Positions 1 through 5,497 of a DNA stretch of 5,497 bases are shown piece after piece; the first letter of the stretch is position 1; the number at the start of each line of letters is the position of its first letter. The stretch lies in contig NZ_JAJBJD010000063.1 of the NCBI RefSeq assembly GCF_021811875.1, positions 1-5,497 of the forward strand, in the 5' to 3' direction. This DNA is from Candidatus Bandiella numerosa (GTDB lineage Bacteria; Pseudomonadota; Alphaproteobacteria; Rickettsiales; Midichloriaceae). The translations under genes were made by a program, and so were the position numbers. The notes beneath the pieces are model-generated. The model was not told the DNA's origin and did not search any database. It was given only the letters and a program-made list of their open reading frames with translations.

Positions 1-46
1 TGTAATAATTACTTTCTCTGCATTTGCAACATATTATTTCTGACAT
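1..46 (-). CDS. Start of an unidentified cysteine-rich protein (partial, runs off left edge)
   Basis: An ATG at 46-44 on the minus strand opens a frame reading MSEIICCKCRESNYY that stays open to the window edge. An in-frame stop lies two codons upstream, so this is the only ATG available. A Shine-Dalgarno-like TAAGG (54-58) sits 7 bases before the ATG, the same spacing as for rne in this window. A possible promoter, TTGGCA (119-124) and TACAAT (94-99), lies upstream, but its 19-base spacer is long. Three cysteines in the first eight residues could suggest metal binding, but 15 residues cannot identify a family. It lies 107 bases past the ccmB stop on the same strand, so it could be a further operon member or have its own promoter. 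The frame could also be a chance one. Confidence 0.35.
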   Translation of the reverse strand, partial: MSEIICCKCRESNYY

Positions 47-153
47 ATACTAACCTTATTTGTGTTATTGTGCATATCATATCAGCTTTCTCAATTGTAT
101 GCTATATTTGTTTAGCAATGCCAAAAAATGGCAATAACAGTTAATGATACGCT

Positions 154-843
154 TTAATTATCTTCTTCTATGGAAATTTTAATTACGTAACTTGATAGCA
201 ATATAAATAACGGCGTGGTTAGCAAAAATATACTTATTAATAATAAAGAGTAAAATTGGTCATTTGAAATATAACATAGTGAGCTTATAATGATTGTCGG
301 GATGTTTATAAACACAGAAATCAATATCTGAGATATTCTTTTTTTAAAGCTTAAAAGAAAAGATGACGATACAAGGGCATTAATAGTAATGTTAAATACT
401 ATCAATAGCTTCACTAATAATAAATATGCAACGTTATCAGCCCTATAACTATAAATGAAAAAATCCATAATTATCATTATAGGCACATATAGTAATCCAT
501 ACATTACAAAAGAGGCAATAATTTTACCTAATAAAAAAAATTCAAGTATTACACCTGTTAGTAAAAATTGTTCGAATAATCCCTTCTTATGGTCCTCTAC
601 AATAATCAAATCTGAAGATAATGTTATTGAATAAATAATAAATAATATTTCAATTATTTTAAATGTTTCAGCATTAATACTACTTCCTTGTAAAAATCTC
701 AAAATGGTAATAGAAGAAAGAAACAAAAAAATGCTGCTAATAATGAAGGCCTTATTTTTAATGAAAATACTCAATTGTCTGCATAAAATGGCCAAAAAAA
801 CCTTATATATGGATAATGCATTTAACTGAACATTTTTATTCAT
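154..843 (-). CDS. ccmB: Heme exporter membrane subunit CcmB (divergent)
   Basis: CcmB is the integral membrane subunit that works with the CcmA ATPase in cytochrome c maturation System I. There the complex drives release of heme-loaded CcmE from CcmC on the periplasmic side. The 229-residue product matches the usual CcmB length of about 220. Hydrophobic segments at roughly 31-49, 61-79, 104-130, 141-165, 170-190 and 198-222 fit the expected six-helix topology. The family's cytoplasmic-loop signature is recognisable as EDHKKGLFEQFLL (83-95), followed by LLGK (104-107), and the last helix carries PLF (211-213). The proline-rich stretch that usually follows the EQ-L motif is absent, and the protein is unusually rich in Ile, Leu and Phe, so it is diverged. 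The start overlaps the ccmA stop (ATGAATAA) and has a strong ribosome binding site inside ccmA. Adjacency to ccmA supports the call. A generic ABC-2 permease is the alternative. Confidence 0.8.
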   Translation of the reverse strand: MNKNVQLNALSIYKVFLAILCRQLSIFIKNKAFIISSIFLFLSSITILRFLQGSSINAETFKIIEILFIIYSITLSSDLIIVEDHKKGLFEQFLLTGVILEFFLLGKIIASFVMYGLLYVPIMIIMDFFIYSYRADNVAYLLLVKLLIVFNITINALVSSSFLLSFKKRISQILISVFINIPTIIISSLCYISNDQFYSLLLISIFLLTTPLFILLSSYVIKISIEEDN

Positions 844-1453
844 CGCAAAAGTCCTCTAAATTTATTTCAGAAGAATTTTCTACTTTTATATTTTGATCAT
901 GATTAGTAATTATTACAATTCCCTTTTGCATGCACCTAGCCTTAATTAAATTGGTCAATATGTCTTTGCCCTGGCTATCTAAACTGTTAAATGGTTCATC
1001 AAGCAACCAAATTTTTGCATTACATAATAATAATCTTGCCAATAGCAGTCTTTGTTTATAGCCTTGAGACAATTTATAAACTTCAAAATTAACATATGGC
1101 TCTAGAGAAAATGTTCTTATTGCAGCTAATATATTGATTTCCTGATCATATAGCTTACTCCAAAATTCAAGATTTTTCAGTACTGTCTGATCCTCATCTA
1201 ATATCTCCGCTTTTCCTACATAAAAAAGTAACTCGTAAAATTCTTTTAACGCCAGCTTCACGTTTATAGAGTTATAAAAAATATCTCCTGTATTTTTAGG
1301 TATCAGATTAGCAATTACCTTGAGCAAGCTTGTTTTTCCGATTCCGTTTCTTCCCTTTATGATTAAAACTGAGCCATTAAAAATGGTAAATCCTAAATTC
1401 GAGAAAAGTAATTTATTATTTTTGCTAACTGTAATATTGCTACAAGTTAACAT
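836..1453 (-). CDS. ccmA: Heme exporter ATP-binding protein CcmA
   Basis: CcmA is the cytoplasmic ABC ATPase of cytochrome c maturation System I. It pairs with CcmB, and ATP hydrolysis releases holo-CcmE for heme transfer to apocytochromes. The 205 residues match the family's typical length and form a single nucleotide-binding domain. Visible motifs are Walker A GRNGIGKT (34-41), signature LSQGYKQR (128-135), Walker B IWLLDEP (148-154, with D152 and catalytic E153), D-loop SLD (157-159) and switch histidine H185. The signature departs from the usual LSGGQ or LSAGQ. The Q-loop region reads FYVGKAE (77-83) with no glutamine, but CcmA proteins commonly have a Gly-His there. The start lies 2 bases after the stop of the ABC exporter, and no Shine-Dalgarno sequence is visible, so translation is probably coupled to that gene. 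The downstream overlap with a CcmB-like gene is the main reason for choosing CcmA over another small ABC ATPase. Confidence 0.85.
   Translation of the reverse strand: MLTCSNITVSKNNKLLFSNLGFTIFNGSVLIIKGRNGIGKTSLLKVIANLIPKNTGDIFYNSINVKLALKEFYELLFYVGKAEILDEDQTVLKNLEFWSKLYDQEINILAAIRTFSLEPYVNFEVYKLSQGYKQRLLLARLLLCNAKIWLLDEPFNSLDSQGKDILTNLIKARCMQKGIVIITNHDQNIKVENSSEINLEDFCDE
852..857 (-). promoter_or_regulatory. Ribosome binding site of ccmB inside the ccmA 3' end
   Basis: AGAGGA on the minus strand lies 8 bases before the ccmB ATG, within the last codons of ccmA. It fixes the ccmB start that overlaps the ccmA stop codon, and it suggests ccmB can be initiated efficiently as ribosomes finish ccmA. 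Confidence 0.7.
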
Positions 1454-1455
1454 TT

Positions 1456-3228
1456 TTAGCTAATTGTAGTATTAGATTTATATTGCTCGTACAATCTAGA
1501 ATACTCTCCTGAATTTAAAATCAGCTCATTATGACAACCCGATTCATCAATTTTACCATCTGACAGTACAAATATATTATCCGCCGTCTCTATTGTTGAA
1601 AGTCTGTGAGCGATAACAATAGTAGTTTTGCCTTTTTTTAAATAATCAAGCGCCATCTGAACCTTTTTTTCTGAAATTGAATCAAGCGCACTTGTTGCTT
1701 CATCAAGTAATAAAATAGGGGCATTTTTTAACACAGCCCTTGCTATTGCAAGCCTTTGTTTTTGCCCACCTGAAAGTTTAACTCCATTTTGCCCAATATG
1801 CGTATCATACTGATTAGGTAATTCCATTATAAATTCATGAGCTGCAGCAACCATTGAGGCATCTAAAATTTCCTCATCTGAAGCATCTAGCTTCCCATAC
1901 CTTATATTTTCCATGATAGTATCATCGAAGAGATTAATATCTTGACTTACGAAGGCTATATTTTTTCTTAAAACATCCAATTTTATATCCTTTATGTTTA
2001 CTCCACCTATAAAAATATCTCCAAAATCCACATCATATAATCTTTGTAGTAAATTCAAAACAGTAGTTTTACCAACTCCAGAACCACCAACTAATGCAAC
2101 GGTTTGACCTTGTTTAATATCAATATTAATACCATTTAAAATATTTTGATTGTCTTTATAAGAAAAGAATACATTCTTAAACTTCATATCAAATTGATTC
2201 AACTTTGTAACAGTTTGTTTTTTTTCAATTTTTACCTCTGGCTCTACATCAAGCATTAAGAATAGTCTTTTTGAGGCAGTTAAACCTTCTTGCATTATAG
2301 TATTAAGCTTTGATAGGGACTTTAAAGGTTTATATGCCAAAAGCAATGCAGCAATAAATGACACAAATGCACCTGAAGTAGTTTCGCCTTTTATAGCCTG
2401 CAATCCTCCATAAAAAATAACTGATGCTACTGCTAAACCACCGAGAATTTCCATTATTGGTGACGATGCCGATTCAATATATGCCGCTTTTTTATAAATT
2501 GATAAAAATTTATCAATAATCGCTTTAGCTCTACTAATTTCATAATCCTCTCTACAATAGGATTTGATGACCCTAATATTTTGAAACGTTTCATCTAGTC
2601 TTACTGTAAAATCACCAAGTTTTTCTTGCATGTTTTTTGAAATTTTTCGCATCCTTTTTCCCAATTTAACAACAGGATAAAAAGCCAGAGGAAATATTAC
2701 AATAATAACTAGGGTCAAGCTAAAACTTTGATAAAACATCAGACCAACCAAACCAATTAGAGTAAAAAATTCTTTTATTACCCCTGTAAATATTTCTGAA
2801 GTAGTATTTTTGAGCACATTGATATCATTGGTAAATCTAGAAATAAGATTTCCTGATGGATATTTAGTTAAAAATTTTAAATCTGCATGAATCAAATGTT
2901 CATATAATTCCATTTGAATGTTGGAAACTATCTGTTGCCCAGCCCGTTTCATAATAACAGACTCATAAAATGATGCTATCCCATTAATTATAGAGTTAGC
3001 AACTATTGCAAGAGGGATAATGTAAAGCATACTATAATTTTTATCCACAAATATATAATCTAGCGCTGGTTGAATAATCCAAGCGCTCACTGCGGTTGTG
3101 CATGCAGTAATTATCATGCACAACAATGCTAAACTTAATTTTCGCTTTAATGGACTTATATAATTAGCAAACAATCTCTTAATAAGATACCAACTGCTAT
3201 CGTACTTATTTTTTATATTATTTTCCAC
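1456..3228 (-). CDS. MsbA-like ABC exporter (fused membrane and ATPase domains)
   Basis: This 590-residue half-transporter should act as a homodimer in the inner membrane. The MsbA family flips lipid A-core or phospholipid, and close relatives export drugs or peptides. The substrate cannot be read from sequence, so no symbol is given. An N-terminal six-helix exporter domain (hydrophobic stretches near 30-52, 66-88, 146-166, 170-190, 257-277 and 284-300) precedes a complete ATPase domain. That domain has A-loop Y357, Walker A GGSGVGKT (381-388), Q-loop Q429, signature LSGGQ (485-489), Walker B ILLLDE (505-510), D-loop SALD (513-516) and switch histidine H541. All ATPase residues are intact, so the transporter looks functional. 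The start is GTG (3228-3226). An in-frame stop lies just upstream and the next Met is at residue 38, inside the first helix, so GTG is the best choice. It begins 1 base after the rne stop without a clear Shine-Dalgarno, which implies translational coupling. Confidence 0.88.
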   Translation of the reverse strand: MENNIKNKYDSSWYLIKRLFANYISPLKRKLSLALLCMIITACTTAVSAWIIQPALDYIFVDKNYSMLYIIPLAIVANSIINGIASFYESVIMKRAGQQIVSNIQMELYEHLIHADLKFLTKYPSGNLISRFTNDINVLKNTTSEIFTGVIKEFFTLIGLVGLMFYQSFSLTLVIIVIFPLAFYPVVKLGKRMRKISKNMQEKLGDFTVRLDETFQNIRVIKSYCREDYEISRAKAIIDKFLSIYKKAAYIESASSPIMEILGGLAVASVIFYGGLQAIKGETTSGAFVSFIAALLLAYKPLKSLSKLNTIMQEGLTASKRLFLMLDVEPEVKIEKKQTVTKLNQFDMKFKNVFFSYKDNQNILNGINIDIKQGQTVALVGGSGVGKTTVLNLLQRLYDVDFGDIFIGGVNIKDIKLDVLRKNIAFVSQDINLFDDTIMENIRYGKLDASDEEILDASMVAAAHEFIMELPNQYDTHIGQNGVKLSGGQKQRLAIARAVLKNAPILLLDEATSALDSISEKKVQMALDYLKKGKTTIVIAHRLSTIETADNIFVLSDGKIDESGCHNELILNSGEYSRLYEQYKSNTTIS

Positions 3229-3229
3229 T

Positions 3230-5122
3230 TTATGACTTTATTTTTAACCACATTTTTTTCAGAATTGAGGTATCTTTTTTAACTTGCTTATTACCTTCGT
3301 GCATTTTGTTTTCTGGTTTTTTCCTCTTATTAAAATGCTCCTTATTATACCTTTTAAATCCTCTTTTATTCTCAGTATTATTCTTCACTCTGTTTTCTGA
3401 AGCTTCTTTATCTTCAGATGCATTAAGATGTATCTCATTACCATTTTCTGATTTTGTATCATCTTGCTCACTAGTTGCAAAATTCTCTGGCAACATGTAT
3501 CTCCTATTTTTTAATGTAGGTACATTAGAAAATTTATGCAGAACAATTTTATAATCCTCTGCAGATACTATATCATCAATATGTAAATTAATCTGCATAT
3601 TATAAGCCTTTTCTATGGCACTTAATTCGCTCTTAAAATGATTCATCAAATATACAATGATATCAGTAGTAGCAATCACATTTGCCACTCGTGCTTTTTT
3701 CTTACAAAGTAGAAACTTAAGCTTACCAATTAATAACGTGGCTACTGCACTATTCATAGTCACTTTCCCTTTGCCTGAGCAAGTTGGGCATACTTTAGAA
3801 TTTGCCTCAATAAAACTTCTTCCAATTCTTTGCCTAGACATTTCCAACAGACCAAATTCACTAATTCTGCCTATTTGCACCTTAACTTTATCTTGCCAAA
3901 ATGCCTTTTTTAATTGCCTCTCCACTAGCTTTTTATTTTGCAAATCAAGCATATCGATAAAATCTATTACTATCAATCCTGACAATCCTCTGAATTTAAC
4001 TTGCTTAGCTATTTCTAGTGTTGCTTCTAGATTAATGTTCAAAGCAGTATTTTCTATACTATATTCTTCTGTATAGGTGCCTGAATTAACATCAATCGAT
4101 ATGAGTGCCTCAGTGGTATTTATCACCAAATACCCCCCTGATTTTAACTTTACTGTATTAGAATAAAGCTCGTGCAACTGCTCCTCTATATTATGCTCGT
4201 ATAATATAGGGGATGCGCTTGTGTATTCTTCTAATTTTTGAGTATTTCTTGGAATAAAGATATTTAAAAATTCTTTTACTTTTTCATATGCGTCACTGCC
4301 CGAAACTATTATTTTTTCAACTTCACTAGTGTAATACTCTTTTACTCCATTAATAAGCAAATCTCCCTCTTCATATACTAAAGACGGAGCATAAGAAGAA
4401 ACTGCAGAACTTTTTATTTTTTCCCAAGTTCTGTTTAAATATTGAAAATCTCTTTTAATCTCCGCTTTCGTTCTATATGCAGAGGCAGTTCTGAGTATTA
4501 AACTTGATTCCGTATGATTTTCTAATAATTCCTCAGAAATAGATTTTAATCTTTCTCTTTCTTCAGTATCATCTAGTTTTCTGGATATACCTAGGTTATT
4601 TTTAAATGAATTGGGTGAAAATACACAATATCTACCGGATAAAGAAATATAAGTAGTTAAAAAGACTCCTTTATTGCCTCTCTCCTCTTTTTCAACCTGC
4701 ACTAAAATTATCTGATCCTTTTTTATTACTTCTTGTATTTTATAACTATTGTAAAGCTCATTATTGAATAAATTTTTTACAGTCTTGTTGCTCGATTCAA
4801 AAGATTGTAAAATTTCATTATCTGCTAATTCAGCATCTTTTATCTTACTAAGTAATTGCTCTTTATCAGCAACTGGTATTTGATAATACTTAGGGTGAAT
4901 CATTTCAAAGGATAAAAACCCTTTTCTATCGCTCCCATAATCTATGAATGCGGCTTGTAAAGATGGCTCTATTCTATTTACTTTACCTAAATAAATATTA
5001 CCCTTAATTAATTTTTTACGGGAATTTTGATAAAAAAATTCTTCTAATTTCCCCTCGCCGTCTAATAAAACAAATTTTGTTTCTTCTGGGTAAAACGCAT
5101 CAATTAATATTTTTTTTGACAT
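3230..5122 (-). CDS. rne: Ribonuclease E/G family endoribonuclease
   Basis: This endonuclease cuts single-stranded AU-rich RNA in mRNA decay and in rRNA and tRNA processing, and often organises the RNA degradosome. The order is an S1 RNA-binding region (about 35-160) with a hydrophilic insert near 85-120, of the kind seen in alphaproteobacterial RNase E; the 5'-sensor pair R211-T212 in LILRTASA; the DNase I-like catalytic domain with IDVNSG (343-348: D344, N346) and IDFIDM (386-391: D387); and the zinc-link CPTCSGKG (445-452). D344, D387 and C445 correspond to D303, D346 and C404 of the E. coli enzyme. Residues 551-575 are acidic. The rest of the tail is Lys/Arg-rich and low-complexity, a short counterpart of the RNase E scaffold. 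At 630 residues it lies between RNase G (about 489) and E. coli RNase E (1061). The N-terminus MSKKILIDA and a strong ribosome binding site support the start. It is first in the operon. Family assignment is certain; RNase E versus G naming is less so. Confidence 0.95.
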   Translation of the reverse strand: MSKKILIDAFYPEETKFVLLDGEGKLEEFFYQNSRKKLIKGNIYLGKVNRIEPSLQAAFIDYGSDRKGFLSFEMIHPKYYQIPVADKEQLLSKIKDAELADNEILQSFESSNKTVKNLFNNELYNSYKIQEVIKKDQIILVQVEKEERGNKGVFLTTYISLSGRYCVFSPNSFKNNLGISRKLDDTEERERLKSISEELLENHTESSLILRTASAYRTKAEIKRDFQYLNRTWEKIKSSAVSSYAPSLVYEEGDLLINGVKEYYTSEVEKIIVSGSDAYEKVKEFLNIFIPRNTQKLEEYTSASPILYEHNIEEQLHELYSNTVKLKSGGYLVINTTEALISIDVNSGTYTEEYSIENTALNINLEATLEIAKQVKFRGLSGLIVIDFIDMLDLQNKKLVERQLKKAFWQDKVKVQIGRISEFGLLEMSRQRIGRSFIEANSKVCPTCSGKGKVTMNSAVATLLIGKLKFLLCKKKARVANVIATTDIIVYLMNHFKSELSAIEKAYNMQINLHIDDIVSAEDYKIVLHKFSNVPTLKNRRYMLPENFATSEQDDTKSENGNEIHLNASEDKEASENRVKNNTENKRGFKRYNKEHFNKRKKPENKMHEGNKQVKKDTSILKKMWLKIKS

Positions 5123-5129
5123 TATATTT

Positions 5130-5135
5130 CTCCTT
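5130..5135 (-). promoter_or_regulatory. Ribosome binding site of rne
   Basis: AAGGAG on the minus strand lies 7 bases before the rne ATG. It is the strongest Shine-Dalgarno in the window and fixes the start of the first gene of the operon. Confidence 0.85.
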
Positions 5136-5371
5136 GTAATTTTTACTATACTTTATGATTAACTATATTCACAAATCGTCAATCGATACTCATAGACTAT
5201 TATTGGACTACAACCCTATGCCTTTATCAATCATAAATTTTGCATGCCCATTTAGTGACCTGCATGATTTTATCGTATAGATTATAATGAAATTAGAAAA
5301 AAATGATAGCTTAAATATGGCATAGAAGATTTTGCATGATTTTTACGTAGCAATTAAGCAAGGATTTTGCC
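5136..5371. other. Intergenic region upstream of rne
   Basis: This stretch holds no convincing gene. It contains the candidate rne promoters, and two similar tracts that both start TGCATGATTTT (5261-5271 and 5333-5343) 72 bases apart, with a third TGCATG at 5241. A 20-codon plus-strand frame (5218-5280, MPLSIINFACPFSDLHDFIV) lacks a ribosome binding site and is probably not translated. No tRNA, riboswitch or strong terminator hairpin is visible. The right boundary is where the putative insertion sequence end begins. Confidence 0.5.
5145..5174 (-). promoter_or_regulatory. Candidate sigma-70-type promoter for the rne operon
   Basis: On the minus strand, TTGTGA (5169-5174, 4 of 6 consensus) and TATAGT (5145-5150, 5 of 6) are separated by 18 bases. 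Transcription would start near 5138, giving a leader of about 16 bases that just includes the ribosome binding site. In such AT-rich DNA, boxes of this quality arise by chance. A rival -10, a perfect TATAAT at 5281-5286 with a poor -35 (CTATCA, 5304-5309), would give a leader of about 150 bases. Confidence 0.3.
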
Positions 5372-5497
5372 GGCACAGTCAAGTTAAAAATAGAATAAAA
5401 TTCTGATATTGAATAAAAGATTATAAAATTGTAGGATTTAAAAAAATAAATATCAAAAAAGATGAAGGGCACACCAAACAGACATAGATATCCAATG
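5372..5497 (+). mobile_element. Possible left end of an IS6-family insertion sequence (partial)
   Basis: The sequence GGCACAGTCAAGTT (5372-5385) resembles the IS6-family terminal inverted repeat, whose IS26 version is GGCACTGTTGCAAA; 7 of the first 8 bases agree. About 90 bases further on, a plus-strand frame begins whose first residues look like an IS6-family transposase, which is the expected layout. The right end is outside the window, so neither the matching inverted repeat nor the 8-base target duplication (5364-5371, ATTTTGCC, would be one copy) can be checked. Confidence 0.4.
5462..5497 (+). CDS. Probable N-terminus of an IS6-family transposase (partial, runs off right edge)
   Basis: A plus-strand frame reads MKGTPNRHRYPM and is open to the window edge. 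An in-frame TAA at 5447-5449 makes this the first ATG. IS6-family DDE transposases typically begin with a short leader followed by an RHRFP or GHRYP motif ahead of the helix-turn-helix, and RHRYP at residues 7-11 fits that pattern. No good Shine-Dalgarno is present; only an A-rich stretch precedes the ATG. With 12 residues visible the identification leans on the motif and on the inverted-repeat-like sequence upstream. It faces away from rne, and is therefore divergent from the operon. Confidence 0.45.
   Translation, partial: MKGTPNRHRYPM

Noticed and set aside
119..133. Inverted repeat TGCCA-AAAAA-TGGCA downstream of ccmB, as a terminator
   Set aside because: The stem is only 5 base pairs and no T-run follows it on the minus strand, so it does not make a convincing intrinsic terminator.
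3306..3554. Plus-strand open frame of 82 codons
   Set aside because: It lies antisense inside the rne tail coding region, has low-complexity Leu/Phe/Ser content from the AT-rich complement, and matches no recognisable protein.
3657..4076. Plus-strand open frame of 139 codons
   Set aside because: It lies antisense to the conserved catalytic core of rne, whose motifs are unmistakable; this frame has no recognisable motif.
154..5122. A novel defence or secretion system built from the four-gene cluster
   Set aside because: Each gene has a clear housekeeping family with intact motifs, and no nuclease-sensor, effector or toxin-like component is present beyond RNase E itself.
5177..5182. TTGACG upstream of rne as a -35 box
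   Set aside because: The only good -10-like hexamers downstream are 9 or 26 bases away, so spacing does not fit a standard promoter.
5218..5280. Plus-strand 20-codon frame MPLSIINFACPFSDLHDFIV
   Set aside because: No ribosome binding site, very short, and no homologous context. A second nearby in-frame LHDFYV stretch (5332-5349) hints at decayed coding sequence but is explained equally well by the TGCATGATTTT repeat.

Overview
The window is strongly AT-rich. It carries a compact minus-strand block of four genes typical of an alphaproteobacterium with a reduced, AT-biased genome. The best guess is Rickettsiales or a similar host-associated lineage. This rests on base composition, on the alphaproteobacterial-style start of the RNase E/G protein, and on a heme-export (Ccm System I) pair sitting outside a full ccm cluster. 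The lineage is inferred from reading the proteins, not from a database search.

Layout, in the direction of transcription (right to left): an intergenic region with candidate promoter elements and a strong ribosome binding site leads into rne (ribonuclease E/G, 5122-3230). After a 1-base gap comes a GTG-started MsbA-like ABC exporter (3228-1456). After a 2-base gap comes ccmA (1453-836), and overlapping it by 8 bases is ccmB (843-154). The spacing makes one polycistronic transcript very likely. Clear Shine-Dalgarno sequences precede rne and ccmB, but none is visible before the exporter or ccmA, whose translation probably depends on coupling to the gene upstream.

The four products do not form one pathway. 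RNase E/G processes and degrades RNA. The MsbA-like protein is a complete half-transporter that should homodimerise to export lipid or another amphipathic substrate. CcmA and CcmB are the ATPase and membrane subunits of the heme-release step in cytochrome c maturation. Their partners CcmC, CcmD, CcmE, CcmF and CcmH are not in this window.

At the left edge, a minus-strand reading frame with a good ribosome binding site begins a cysteine-rich protein that leaves the window after 15 codons. At the right edge, a plus-strand frame begins a protein resembling the N-terminus of IS6-family transposases. It is preceded by a sequence similar to an IS6-family terminal inverted repeat, so an insertion sequence may start near position 5372. 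No RNA gene, CRISPR array or evident defence or novel system was found. The core of the window looks like housekeeping genes in a lineage-specific arrangement.
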